A stretch of 64,000 nucleotides of DNA from Terrimonas sp. (GTDB lineage: Bacteria; Bacteroidota; Bacteroidia; Chitinophagales; Chitinophagaceae), in assembly GCF_003075435.1 (NCBI RefSeq), contig NZ_QCZJ01000001.1:186001-250000 (forward strand). Direction: 5' to 3'. Position 1 is the first letter of the stretch; every line of letters starts with the position of its first letter. Shown here piece after piece: positions 17,339 to 27,900 of this stretch. The notes beneath the pieces were generated by a model, which had not been told where the DNA came from, did no database searches, and was given only the letters and a program-made list of their open reading frames with translations. Both the position numbers and the translations under genes were made by a program.

Positions 17339-18727
17339 ATGGAAGATCAAAACAATTCACGGAGAGACTTTATAAAGAAAACCACACTGGCCGGCGCCGG
17401 TATTGCTATTGGCGGACTGGGCTTCAGCGCTAAATCTTACGGCAATATCATGGGCGCTAATGAACGTGTTACACTTGCTGTATTAGGTATTCATGGCCAG
17501 GGGCAAACGCATATTGATAAATGGTGCGCTTTAAAAACAAGCAGGAATGTAAAATTAAAAACGCTTTGCGATGCTGATGAGCAATGGTTTGAATCGAGAG
17601 CTAAAACTGTTTTTGACAAAACAGGAGAAAAGCCGGTAACGGAATGGGATATGCGCAAAGTTTTTGATGATAAAGAAATTGATGCTGTATCTATTGCAAT
17701 GCCAAACCACTGGCATGCGCTTGGTACGATATGGGCCTGCCAGGCAGGCAAGCACGTGTACTGCGAAAAACCTGCTTCCCACGACTATTGGGAAGGCAAA
17801 AAAATGATTGAGGCGGCGCGCAAATACAACAGGCGTGTGCAGGTAGGTTTCCAAAATCGCTCTATAGCCAACGTAATGGAAGCAATGAAGTTTCTGCATG
17901 ACGGCGGTATCGGCGATGTATTTATGGCCAGAGGGCTTTGTATTAAACCACGCGATTCATTTGGTATTGCGCCCGATGGCACACCTCCAGCAAGCCTGCA
18001 TTTTGATCGCTGGGTTGGCCCCGCGGCTATGTTCCCTTATAATGAAAAGAAAGTGCATTATAACTGGCACTGGTTCTGGAATACAGGCAATGGTGATACC
18101 GGCAACCAGGGTCCTCACCAGTTTGATATTGCTCGTTGGGGACTGAATAAAAATGATCACCCTGTATCAGTGTATTCAAACGGAAATATTTTTGGTATTG
18201 ACCCCAAAGAATGCGCACAGGAAACGCCTAATACTCAAACTTCAGTATTCAAATACGATGATGGAAAAATATTGGAATTTGAAACCAGGGGACGCTATTC
18301 CAATGGAGAATCAAGCCTGGATATAAGAATAGGAAATATGTTTTATGGCACCGAAGGTTACCTGGAACTGGATGGTGACAAATGGAAAGCTTTCCGTAAA
18401 AGAGAAAAAGAACCATTTGCCGGATCTAAAACAGGACCAAGCCAGAATGTAGATAACCCGCTTACCCCTCCCGGAGGCAGTGAGCATTATGCCAACTTCA
18501 TAGATGCTATCCGCGCAGGCAACAGTGATGGTTTGCATTGCGATATTAAAGAGGGATTTTATTCTTCAGCGCTTCCTTTGCTGGCAAATATTTCTTACAA
18601 GCTTAACCGCGCCCTTACCTTTGGCGGCGGAAAGAACGGCGACGAAAAATTTGTAAACGATAAAGAAGCGAATGCTATGCTTACAAGAACATATCGTAAA
18701 GAATATACCGTCCCTGATAAAGTATAA
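17339..18727 (+). CDS. Tat-exported Gfo/Idh/MocA family oxidoreductase
   Basis: A nicotinamide-dependent oxidoreductase predicted to act in the periplasm with tightly bound cofactor, as for other Tat-exported members. The twin-arginine signal NSRRDFIKKTTLAGAG covers residues 6-21. The Rossmann domain starts VTLAVLGIHGQGQ at about 43, the active-site motif CEKPASHDYWEGKKM lies at about 141, and the C-terminal alpha/beta domain holds YNWHWFWNTGNGDTGNQG and HQFDIARWGLNKND. 462 residues is normal for the exported branch. It sits 101 bp after the TIM-barrel gene and before a cytochrome-containing lipoprotein gene, which suggests a sugar-oxidation chain. Substrate unknown. Confidence 0.9.
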   Translation: MEDQNNSRRDFIKKTTLAGAGIAIGGLGFSAKSYGNIMGANERVTLAVLGIHGQGQTHIDKWCALKTSRNVKLKTLCDADEQWFESRAKTVFDKTGEKPVTEWDMRKVFDDKEIDAVSIAMPNHWHALGTIWACQAGKHVYCEKPASHDYWEGKKMIEAARKYNRRVQVGFQNRSIANVMEAMKFLHDGGIGDVFMARGLCIKPRDSFGIAPDGTPPASLHFDRWVGPAAMFPYNEKKVHYNWHWFWNTGNGDTGNQGPHQFDIARWGLNKNDHPVSVYSNGNIFGIDPKECAQETPNTQTSVFKYDDGKILEFETRGRYSNGESSLDIRIGNMFYGTEGYLELDGDKWKAFRKREKEPFAGSKTGPSQNVDNPLTPPGGSEHYANFIDAIRAGNSDGLHCDIKEGFYSSALPLLANISYKLNRALTFGGGKNGDEKFVNDKEANAMLTRTYRKEYTVPDKV

Positions 18728-18749
18728 TATCTTTTCAATAACAAAAAAG

Positions 18750-18778
18750 TCCGGCAGATAACATTGCCGGATTTTTTT
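18750..18778 (+). terminator. Intrinsic terminator after the Gfo/Idh/MocA gene
   Basis: TCCGGCA (18750-18756) pairs with TGCCGGA (18765-18771) around an 8-nt loop, followed by seven Ts. An A-run before the stem makes it potentially bidirectional. It separates the oxidoreductase from the cytochrome lipoprotein gene. Confidence 0.8.
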
Positions 18779-18838
18779 CATTTATATATTCGTACAAATT
18801 ACCTTTCAGAAAATTATCACAAAAGGATCATCATAATA

Positions 18839-21136
18839 ATGAAACCAGTATTTTATCTTGCCATTGCAGCTATAGTATCTTGCTTATGGATCAGTTGCGG
18901 CAACCGTGAAAACAAAAACCAGGCGGGCGCAAATATCAGCGAAGAAAGGCGTAAAGAAATAATGGAGAAAGCTCCGGTACTTACTCCTGAAGAATCTATA
19001 CAGGCAATGGCACTTGAAGAAGGGTTCAGTATACAAACTGTAGCGGCAGAACCAATGATAAGCACTCCGGTTGTATTACAATTTGACGATAAAGGCAGAA
19101 TGTGGGTGATAGAAATGCAGGGATATATGCCGGATACAGTAGGAACAGGAGAAGACAAACCTGATGGTAAGATTGTAATACTTGAAGATAAGGATGGCAA
19201 CGGCACTGCCGATACCAGGACTGTTTTTATGGATTCTCTCGTGTTGCCAAGAGCAATGTGCTTAATTGAAAATGGGATTCTCATTGCCGAACCGCCAAAT
19301 CTCTGGTATGCAGAAATACAAAATGGTAAGCCCGGCAAAAAAATACTGGTTGATTCAACCTATGCAGCCGGGGGTAATGTGGAACACCAGGCCAATGGCC
19401 TGATAAGAGGATTGGATAACTGGATATACAGTAGTGATACAGATAAACGCTACCGCAAAAAGGGCAATCAATGGCTGGTTGAAAAAACACATCGCCGCGG
19501 ACAATGGGGAATTGTACAGGATAATTACGGCAGGTTGTTTTACAATAATAATTCACAAAACTTGTTGGGTGATTATTTTATGCCCGGGCTTGGTGCAGAT
19601 AATACCAATCAGCGCAATGTAAGTGGCTTTAATGTAAAAATTGTTGAGAGCAACAGGGTATATGCTGCCAGGCCAAATACGGGTGTAAACAGGGGATACC
19701 TCGATAAATTTTTAGACGACAGCCTGCGGCTTATGGAATTTACAGCAGCCTGCGGCCCGGTTATATACCGTGGCGGCTTATTTAGCGATGTGTATGATAA
19801 TAACGCGTTTGTGGCTGAACCTTCAGCCAATCTTATTAAAAGAAATATACTTACTGATAGTGGTTACAGGGTAACAGGAAAACAGGCCTATGAGAAAAAA
19901 GAATTTCTTGCGAGTATTGATGAACGCTTTCGCCCGGTTAGCTTATACAATAGTCCCGATGGCGCTATGTATATCGTTGATATGTACAGGGGTATCATTC
20001 AGCATAAAACCTACCTCACGGATTACCTGAAAAAAGAAATTGTAAAAAGAGCGCTCTCCCAACCATTGAACTGCGGGCGTATTTATAAAATATATGCTGC
20101 AGGCAAAACACCTGTTCCGGTAATTATGCCACAAAAACCTGCAGAGCTGGTAAACCTGTTCAAAACACACAATGGCTGGATCAGGGATAAAGCTCAACAG
20201 ATGCTGGTTGATAAAAAAGACACCACTATAGCAGATTTGTTAAGAAATAATTTACAACAACCAGATAATGAGCTGGCCGCTATTCACTCTTTATGGACGC
20301 TGGAAGGATTAGGTATATTAACAGATAAAGAAGTGCTGGCATTACTCACAGGCAGCAACCGGAAGATAGCTGCCCAGGCTATTACAGCAGTATCATCTGT
20401 CATCAGTAAAAAAAACCACGCTGCTTTTGAAAAAGCTTTTAATGAAATTCTTGCCGGTGGAGATACTGTATTAGCACCATATATTGCTTTCCAGGCAAAA
20501 GCAATTCAGCCTTTTAACGCAACCTATAGCGAACAACTACTTATAGCGCTTGCAAAAAAATATCCAGGCAATATATATGTTGCTGATGCTGTTATCAGTA
20601 ATCTTAAAGGGAAGGAAGCTGCGTTTCAAAAGGTGGTTTCAACTGTTGTTCCTGATACTTCGCTTACAATAAACAAACAAATACAAAAAGTGTTGTTATA
20701 CATTAAGAACAACGAATTAAAGAAAAATACAGAGTTGCTGAAAAAACAATTTCCGAAAGGTGTTAATGTTTATCAAACCATTTGTAAAACCTGCCATGGA
20801 GAAGATGGTAATGGAATTGCTTCTCTTGCGCCACCATTAAACCGGTCTGAGTGGGTAAATGGCAATAAGGAAAAACTCATTTCAATTGTATTACAGGGGT
20901 TAACGGGCCCTATAAAAGTTAACAACAAAATATACAAAACACCTGAAATTAGTGGTGAAATGCCCGGGCTTATCAGTAATAAAGAAATATCTGACCAGGA
21001 TATTGCCGAAGTATTAAGCTTTGTAAGAAAAAACTGGAGCAATAACGCAGGTGTGATTACAGAAAGCGAAGTAGCTAAAGAGAGGAAGAAGTTAAGTGGA
21101 AGACAACAGCCATTTACAATGGAGGAGTTGAAGTAG
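18839..21136 (+). CDS. PVC-type haem-binding CxxCH lipoprotein (membrane-bound dehydrogenase-like)
   Basis: A predicted periplasm-facing lipoprotein of 765 residues. The start at ATG 18839 gives a lipobox ending Cys20 (LWISC); the frame is open 25 codons further upstream but overlaps the terminator. Residues about 60-420 form the beta-propeller of PVC-type dehydrogenase-like proteins (GFSIQTVAAEPMI, DDKGRMWVIEMQGY, DGKIVILEDKDGNG, YIVDMYRGIIQHKTY). A helical HEAT-like stretch follows (about 440-620), then a cytochrome c domain with CKTCH at about residue 648 and a later Met-containing segment as possible axial ligand. It could accept electrons from the Tat oxidoreductase upstream; that is inference from context. 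Confidence 0.87.
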   Translation: MKPVFYLAIAAIVSCLWISCGNRENKNQAGANISEERRKEIMEKAPVLTPEESIQAMALEEGFSIQTVAAEPMISTPVVLQFDDKGRMWVIEMQGYMPDTVGTGEDKPDGKIVILEDKDGNGTADTRTVFMDSLVLPRAMCLIENGILIAEPPNLWYAEIQNGKPGKKILVDSTYAAGGNVEHQANGLIRGLDNWIYSSDTDKRYRKKGNQWLVEKTHRRGQWGIVQDNYGRLFYNNNSQNLLGDYFMPGLGADNTNQRNVSGFNVKIVESNRVYAARPNTGVNRGYLDKFLDDSLRLMEFTAACGPVIYRGGLFSDVYDNNAFVAEPSANLIKRNILTDSGYRVTGKQAYEKKEFLASIDERFRPVSLYNSPDGAMYIVDMYRGIIQHKTYLTDYLKKEIVKRALSQPLNCGRIYKIYAAGKTPVPVIMPQKPAELVNLFKTHNGWIRDKAQQMLVDKKDTTIADLLRNNLQQPDNELAAIHSLWTLEGLGILTDKEVLALLTGSNRKIAAQAITAVSSVISKKNHAAFEKAFNEILAGGDTVLAPYIAFQAKAIQPFNATYSEQLLIALAKKYPGNIYVADAVISNLKGKEAAFQKVVSTVVPDTSLTINKQIQKVLLYIKNNELKKNTELLKKQFPKGVNVYQTICKTCHGEDGNGIASLAPPLNRSEWVNGNKEKLISIVLQGLTGPIKVNNKIYKTPEISGEMPGLISNKEISDQDIAEVLSFVRKNWSNNAGVITESEVAKERKKLSGRQQPFTMEELK

Positions 21137-21192
21137 GCATGAGTGGTAAGCTTTGGGCTATCGGTTTTTAAATCCTTAGGTTTTGTAACTCC

Positions 21193-21756
21193 TTAAAACT
21201 GTAATGAAACACCAGCCTTAAGTATTCCTTCATAACCATAGCCCAATTCTGCAAAGGCGCCGAACTTTGCGCCAAATCGTGCGCCTAATAATCTTACCTG
21301 GTAAGCAATTGCCTTGTTATTCCCTTCTGCAGCACCGATTATATTATTAAATGAACAACCTACAGACAACCCGGAGTACATATGAAATAATGGATCGTGA
21401 ACATAATTATATTTTGCATTAACCAGTGCTGTTAGTATTGCCCAATCAAATTTAGCAGAGGGAACACGATAAGTAACAGTAGCTTTGGTATAAACGCCTG
21501 TAACTCCCAGCGAAAACCGTTTTGATATATACCGGTTATATGCCAATGAAAACCCGCCAATACCGGAAATATTATCTACCCGTGTATGGTTATGATCAGT
21601 ATCAAAAAAATTGCCTGTTGCATCAGGAATTTCAGGAGCCGTTGCTATACCATAAGCCAGTTCAATTTCATTTTTTATAAAATTGCTTTGAGCAAAAGAA
21701 GATTTTGCAAAGAAAACAAGAAAAAACAGTACCGGGATTTTTCTAAGGATATACAC
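21193..21756 (-). CDS. Hypothetical outer-membrane beta-barrel protein
   Basis: About 187 residues with a clear signal peptide (VLFFLVFFAKSSFAQS) and alternating hydrophobic/aromatic strands ending GYEGILKAGVSLQF, the C-terminal Phe being typical of outer-membrane barrels. Segments such as GGFSLAYNRYISKRFSLGVTGVYTKA resemble small OmpW/PorT-like barrels, but no named family is assured. No ATG lies near the start; GTG 21756 places the signal peptide correctly, and TTG 21786 is the alternative. The 169-bp hairpin repeat lies just upstream. Confidence 0.7.
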   Translation of the reverse strand: MYILRKIPVLFFLVFFAKSSFAQSNFIKNEIELAYGIATAPEIPDATGNFFDTDHNHTRVDNISGIGGFSLAYNRYISKRFSLGVTGVYTKATVTYRVPSAKFDWAILTALVNAKYNYVHDPLFHMYSGLSVGCSFNNIIGAAEGNNKAIAYQVRLLGARFGAKFGAFAELGYGYEGILKAGVSLQF

Positions 21757-21794
21757 CGTTATATTATTTATTGCAAAACTATACAATAATTAGT

Positions 21795-21963
21795 TTTTTA
21801 AATAACCCCTGATATATTTCCTGCCGGGAATTCCGGTGTTCGCAGCGGCGGAACAGGATTTGCTACACAAAGAGCCACAAAGCATACACAGAGTTACACA
21901 GAGCATTTTATTATTCTTTGTGGCGCATTGTGTATCCTTCGTGTACCTCTGTGAAATAACCAG
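21795..21963. repeat. 169-bp hairpin-forming intergenic repeat, copy 1
   Basis: A near-identical sequence of the same 169-bp length occurs at 37530-37698 (12 differences). The interior forms an inverted repeat: ACACAAAGAGCCACAAAG pairs with CTTTGTGGCGCATTGTGT around a loop of about 30 nt. It fills the gap between the beta-barrel gene and the M20 gene. There is no ORF and no flanking direct repeat was recognised. Confidence 0.8.
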
Positions 21964-21985
21964 GCTGTTAATTTTCCGCCATTAT

Positions 21986-23290
21986 TTATTTACTGCGCTT
22001 CAGTTTTGCATAATCAAATACAATATTGCAAAAAGCCCTTACGCCTGCATCAAGCATACTATCATCAATAAAAAAATCTGGTGTATGATGTGGTGCAGCT
22101 TTTGAGGGTTCCTGGTTAGCAGGCATTCCTCCGAGAAAGAAAAAAAATGCAGGGGCTTTCTCTCCAAAAAAAGAAAAATCTTCAGCACCTGTAGTCCACT
22201 CCGTTTCAATTACTTTATTATGTCCCACCGCTGTTTGAAGTGAAGGAAGCATCATTTGCACCAGTTCAGGATTATTATAAGTGACTAATGTTTTATTATC
22301 TATAGAAACTTCTACGGTTGCATTACTTGCCGCAGCAATATTTTCCGCGGTATGTTTTATACGTTCATGCACTTCTTGATGCATTTTTTCATCCAGGGTT
22401 CTTATCGTTCCTTCCATAATAAGCTCTTCAGGAATGATATTACTACGCACGCCGGCATTTATTTTGCCAACGGTAATTACCACAGGCGCTTTGGTAAGTT
22501 CAGACTGGCGGCTTACTATGGTTTGCAGTCCGTTAATAATTTGCGTAGCTACTACTATAGGGTCTATGCCACCCCATGGCTGCGAACCATGCGACTGTTT
22601 TCCTTTTACTTTAATAGTGAACCAGTCGCTGGCAGCCATCACCGGGCCTGATTTATATTTAATAACGCCAACAGGTGTTTGCGAATTAATATGTAATCCA
22701 AAAATCGCTTCAACTTTTGGGTTCTCCATCACACCTTCTTTGATCATTAAAGGCGCACCACCTTCCTCATCGCCGGGCGGGCCTTCTTCAGCCGGTTGAA
22801 AAATAAATTTGATGGTGCCTGATATATCTTTTTTCATACCACTCAAAACAGAAGCCGTGCCCATTAAAATTGCCATATGCGTGTCGTGCCCGCAGGCATG
22901 CATAACCGAAACTTCTTTACCCAGGTATTCACCCACTGCTTTGGAAGTAAAAGGTATATCCACACGTTCCTTAACAGGCAGCGCGTCAATATCAGCTCTT
23001 AATGCAATTACAGGCCCGGGCTTACCTCCTTTCAATATTCCTACTACCCCGGTTTTTGCAATACCGGTTTGCACTTCCAGTCCTAATGATTTGAGATGAG
23101 CCGCAATATATTCAGCCGTTTTAAACTCCCTGTTGGATAATTCAGGATTTTGGTGCAGGTATCTGCGCCATTCTATTACAGCAGGTAATATTGCTGTAGA
23201 TTTATCTGCAATTACTTTTTGCAATTGTTGCGCAGCCATTGGCTGCACACAACCGATAAACGCAATAATGATAAAAGAAAATTTCCTCAT
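21986..23290 (-). CDS. Secreted M20-family amidohydrolase
   Basis: A zinc-dependent amidohydrolase of the M20D type (IAA-amino-acid hydrolase, hippurate hydrolase, N-acyl-amino-acid deacylase group), 434 residues. A signal peptide (FSFIIIAFIGCVQPMAAQQ) predicts a periplasmic location. Metal-binding motifs: IALRADIDALP at about 95-105, HACGHDTH at about 129-136, QPAEEGPPGDEEGG at about 164-177, GLHIN at about 198 and a late TTGAEDFSFF. The dimerisation domain KGKQSHGSQPW lies between the catalytic halves. The substrate cannot be inferred. It follows the susCD block on the same strand but is separated from it by a terminator. Confidence 0.9.
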   Translation of the reverse strand: MRKFSFIIIAFIGCVQPMAAQQLQKVIADKSTAILPAVIEWRRYLHQNPELSNREFKTAEYIAAHLKSLGLEVQTGIAKTGVVGILKGGKPGPVIALRADIDALPVKERVDIPFTSKAVGEYLGKEVSVMHACGHDTHMAILMGTASVLSGMKKDISGTIKFIFQPAEEGPPGDEEGGAPLMIKEGVMENPKVEAIFGLHINSQTPVGVIKYKSGPVMAASDWFTIKVKGKQSHGSQPWGGIDPIVVATQIINGLQTIVSRQSELTKAPVVITVGKINAGVRSNIIPEELIMEGTIRTLDEKMHQEVHERIKHTAENIAAASNATVEVSIDNKTLVTYNNPELVQMMLPSLQTAVGHNKVIETEWTTGAEDFSFFGEKAPAFFFFLGGMPANQEPSKAAPHHTPDFFIDDSMLDAGVRAFCNIVFDYAKLKRSK

Positions 23291-23330
23291 AGTATTAATT
23301 ATAGCATACTAAGCTAATCAATAATTATTC

Positions 23331-23367
23331 TCAAAAAACAAAAGGGCCGCCTTTTACAGCAGCCCTT
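23331..23367 (-). terminator. Intrinsic terminator after susD
   Basis: On the minus strand AAGGGCTGC pairs with GCGGCCCTT (one mismatch) around an 8-nt loop and is followed by TTGTTTTTTG. It lies between the SusD stop and the M20 start, so it ends the SusCD transcript. Confidence 0.75.
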
Positions 23368-23392
23368 ATCTTATAGCCCCAAACAAACAAAC

Positions 23393-24925
23393 TTAAAATC
23401 CTGTGTTGTTAGGCAGGAGATTAGGATTTACATCTATCTCCTGTTTTGGCACAGGGAAAAGTAATTGCTTTTCAGTAAATGTGCCGTTAAATACAGTTTT
23501 GTGACCAACAAAATCATCCCAGTTGCCGGTAATATCATTTCTCACTTTGCGTGTACGTAACATATCAAACCACATTTTATTTTCATAACACAATTCGAAA
23601 TAACGTTGAGACCATACCTCCTTCTCAAAAGCATCCTGGCTCATCGAACCAATAGGAGCAAGATCAGCACGATCCCTGATCTGGTTTACATATCCTATAG
23701 CAGTTGAATTAGGTGCTCCTTCTGCACGGTTAGATGCTTCTGCATACATCAGCATAACATCGGGCAGGCGATATAATGCATAGTTAAGATCGGATCTTAA
23801 TGTGCTTAACGCAGCAGTTGAATCGAACCATTTGAAAATGTAATGATGTGCGAAATTTACAGGTACACCTGTGCTCGCATTAGGATAGGTAGAATAAAAG
23901 TATTGCTGTTCCTTTACACGCTTATCGCCTGCAGGGAATGAAGCAATAAACTCATCTGTGGGTACTACTGAACCGTATTCATCAGAATACTTTGAAACAC
24001 GGGAATAGTTAGGAATATTTAAAGGAGTAAGCGGATTGTTTGAAGGGATACTCGCCGCATACTGAACCTGGAAAATAAATTCTCCTTTATTCTTGTTGGC
24101 AGGCAACCTCATATCTCTATACTCCGGGAAGAGCGTGTATCCTCCGTTTTGTACCACAGCCAGCGAACGCTGGGCAGATTCAGCATAATATTGATTGCCG
24201 CCATTAATTGCCGCCCCGGCATAAGTAAGATATACATCTGCCAGAATTGATTTCACTGCGCCCATTGAAATAAGCCCGGTATTATCCTGCCATGGTAATG
24301 TTGATTGTTCTGCAAGCAACAGATCCGGGATAATGATATTATCATAAATTTCCTTTGCCGGAGTGCGGGATAAATTTAAACCGCCCACTGTTTTAGGTAC
24401 TTCTGTTACTGAAGGTACGGCGCCATACATTCGTACCAGATAGAAGTAGAACAACGCTCTCATGGTGTGTGCCTCTGCCAGCATATTTGTTTTTTCTTCT
24501 TCTGTTAAGCCAAGAGCTGTAATGGTAGGAATCTGCTCAATAGCCTGGTTACACGTACCAACGCCCTTGTAAAGATTCTGCCACCATGTATCTACATAAA
24601 AAGAAGTAGCGTTATAACTAAGATTCTGGAAATTTACATAGCCTGTCTGTCCTAAATCACTATCTGCTTTTCCTGTCATAAACTCCATCAGGTTCCAGGT
24701 ATTTCCGCCATAAGAAGATGCCTGACCACCAAGCATAGATGCCTGGAGATATTGATAGCACGCATTGGTTAATGCGCGGGCTACTTTTTCACTAGACAAT
24801 TGTGAGTCAGGTGTAATGAAGTTAGTAGGTTCTTCTTCCAGAAACTTTTTACACGAAGTGGTTAGAACAACTACAGCTCCAACCAATATTGTTATATGAT
24901 ATTTTAATTTTTTCATGATTCTCAT
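23393..24925 (-). CDS. SusD/RagB-family nutrient-binding outer-membrane lipoprotein
   Basis: The surface lid of a SusCD glycan (or peptide) importer. It has 510 residues with a lipoprotein signal (VVVLTTSCKKFLEE) and the SusD helical TPR scaffold: LTNACYQYLQ, MLAEAHTMRALFYFYLVRMYG (the conserved A-x-x-x-R-A-x-x-Y/F motif), VKSILADVYLTYAGAA, MLMYAEASNRAEG, and FELCYENKMWFDMLRTRK. The C-terminus KQLLFPVPKQEIDVNPNL ends NNTGF. It sits 9 bp after susC in the same direction and is plainly co-transcribed. The ligand is not evident; no glycoside hydrolase is linked, which is unusual for a classical polysaccharide locus. Confidence 0.93.
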   Translation of the reverse strand: MRIMKKLKYHITILVGAVVVLTTSCKKFLEEEPTNFITPDSQLSSEKVARALTNACYQYLQASMLGGQASSYGGNTWNLMEFMTGKADSDLGQTGYVNFQNLSYNATSFYVDTWWQNLYKGVGTCNQAIEQIPTITALGLTEEEKTNMLAEAHTMRALFYFYLVRMYGAVPSVTEVPKTVGGLNLSRTPAKEIYDNIIIPDLLLAEQSTLPWQDNTGLISMGAVKSILADVYLTYAGAAINGGNQYYAESAQRSLAVVQNGGYTLFPEYRDMRLPANKNKGEFIFQVQYAASIPSNNPLTPLNIPNYSRVSKYSDEYGSVVPTDEFIASFPAGDKRVKEQQYFYSTYPNASTGVPVNFAHHYIFKWFDSTAALSTLRSDLNYALYRLPDVMLMYAEASNRAEGAPNSTAIGYVNQIRDRADLAPIGSMSQDAFEKEVWSQRYFELCYENKMWFDMLRTRKVRNDITGNWDDFVGHKTVFNGTFTEKQLLFPVPKQEIDVNPNLLPNNTGF

Positions 24926-24934
24926 TTTTTTACA

Positions 24935-27900
24935 TTAGAAACTAAGTGTAGCACCTAAATTCCATACTCTCGGACGAGGATAGGAGAAGAAATCCAGGTT
25001 TTGGGAGAATGACCCGTTTGCACCATAGCTACTGTTGTAAGTATCCACCTCAGGATCATACCCTGTATACTTGGTAATGATAAACAGGTTTTGCACACTC
25101 ACATAAAAACGCAGCTTGCTTATCTTCATTCTGTCGAGTGTTGAAGATGGCAAAGAATAACCGAGGATAAAATTCTGTCCCCTGATGAAAGACCCATCTT
25201 CTACCCACCATGTATCAAATTTTGAATCCTGCGCAAAACGGTAGTTCCTAACCTCAGAGATCATTGTATTCTGGTTAGAAGGCGTCCATGCATCAAGCAC
25301 TGTTTTAATGCTGTTGGCTATAGTTTGCCTGTCTTCTGCAGAGTGTTTAAATGTAGCGGCGGTATTTACGCCCTGTACAAAACGAATATCAAATGAGAAA
25401 TCCCAGTTTTTGTAATTCAGGGTACTTGAAAAAGTACCGGTCCATTTAGGATAAGCACGGCCGATAATACTGTAGTTTTCTGTACCATCATCATTATACA
25501 AATACTTTCTGTCGCCGGGTTTAAGGTTGCGGCTGGCAGCAAGATCTGCTTCATGTTCGCCATATGTTCCCAGGCGGGTTCTGCCCCAGAAGGAACCGAT
25601 TGACTCTCCTACACGCAGAATATTTGTTTGTCCCAAAAAGTTAGGTCCGGGGAATATATCAGCATTTCCATCTTTCAACTTTAAAATTTTGTTTTTGTTT
25701 GTTGAGAAAATGAAATTGGTTGACCATGTAAAATTTCTTGACTGCACATTTACCGTATTAAGATTTACCTCAAAACCGGCATTTCTTACAGAACCAACAT
25801 TAATGTAAACAAAGTTGTTGTTTAGCCCTGCAGACCAGGGAATGGGCGCCTGCAATAATAAATCTTTGGTTACACGGTTGTAATAATCTGCTGTTAAGTT
25901 AACACGATTATTGAACAATCCCAGTTCAATACCCACATCAGCCTGCATAGATACTTCCCATTTTAAATCAGGGTTACCGAGATAACTGGGAATCAATGTT
26001 GCACTTGCTGCACCATTCAATACGCCACTGCTTGGCAATATCTGGGCAATAGACTGGTACTGACCAATTTCCTGGTTACCGGAGCCACCATAGCTTGCAC
26101 GTATTTTCAGATCGCTGATAGCAGAGCTGTTGTCCTTCATGAAATTTTCCTCAGATACTCTCCATGCTGCACCCACTGAAGGGAAGAACGCGTACTTGTT
26201 ATTCTTACCGAATTTAGAAGAACCATCATAACGGCCGGTAGCAGTAAACAAATATTTATCGGCAATATTATAAGTAACACGGGCAAAGTATGAGTTCATC
26301 GCCCACTTATAATCCTGTGATTGAGACTGGCTTCTTAAAGTACCGGCCTGCAGGTAATGCCATTGAAATATATCATCAATAAAATTTTGCGTTTCTGCCC
26401 TTACCCTTTCCTGGTTATACTGCTGCCATGAAGCACCCAACAAGGCTGTTAATTTATGCCCGTTTGATAACTCAGTATTGTAGGTAAGATAATTTTCTGA
26501 CTGCCAGTAAGCATTCTGATAAGTATTCAGGTTGGCAACACCGCCCTGATCTTTTGAGAGGTTATGCAAATCGCCGGCAGAATAGAAATTGCTTTTGTAA
26601 TCATTAAGATTAAAGCCAAAATCAGTCTTGAACTCTAAGCCTTTAGCCAGCTTAAACAACATATATGTATTACCTAAAGTCTGGAAGGTATTATTCAGCG
26701 AATACCTGTTATTGGCAATATGCACAGGATTAGCACCTCCTTCCAAGCCTGCAATATCACTATTGCCAGCCCATGTGCCGTCAGGATATTTTATTGGGAT
26801 AATAGGTACAGCTTCTGCCACCATACGGGGTACATTCAAACCACCATTACCATCAGAAACCATGCGCTGCAGGGATTTTATTACAGATAAATTTCCTCCT
26901 ATTTTTAACCAGCTTTTTACGTCAGAATCCAATGTAAATCTTGCTGAATACCGGTTAAAGTTAGAGGTAGTCATAATACCATCCTGGTTGAGATAACCTA
27001 AAGAAACACTATATAAGGTTTTATCGTTACCACCCTGCACATTTACCTGGTGATTATGCGATAAAGCCGGTTTATATACCTCTGCTTCCCAATTAGTGTT
27101 ATAGAGCGGCTTATCGTTATTGTCGAATAGTAAAGGATAATTGGCATGAGTTAATGCTTTGGTTGGAGCCCATACTGCGCCATTAGGATCATACTTCTGA
27201 CCATTAGCAAACGACTCATTAAATACCTTTATAAACTCTTCGGAATTAAGTGCAGGTATATGCCTGTACAACTGCGCAACATTCACGTTACCATCATAGG
27301 TAACTCTTGCTCCGCCACTTCTTCCGCGCTTGGTTGTGATCATTATTACACCATTTGCACCTCTTGCACCATATATGGCCGTTGAAGAAGCGTCTTTTAA
27401 AACTTCTATGGAAGCAATATCATTCGGATTTAAGCTATTGCCATCAACGCCGGCAACACCATCCACAACATATAAAGGGTCAAGGCTTGAGTTAATAGAA
27501 CCCAGACCGCGTACCCTTACTTTTGCTCCTGCACCAGGCGCATTGCTGTTTACGCTCACTTCAACACCGGCAACTTTACCCTGCAATGCCTGCGTAATAT
27601 TCGGCACCGGCATATCCATTAATTTATCTGCTTTTACCACCGCTACAGATCCGGTTAAATCTGATTTTTTTGCGGTACCATAACCTATCACTACTATATC
27701 GGTAAGGCTGTTATCGTCTGACAATAATATTACGTTTGATAATCCATTAGCGTCGTTCGCAGCCACTTCAACTTTCTTAAACCCTACATAACTGAATACA
27801 AGGGTTGCATTCGCACTACTTACATCCAGAGTAAAACTTCCGTCGGCCCTGGTAGTAGTACCATTGTTTGTGCCTTTTTCCAAAACACTAACACCAGGAA

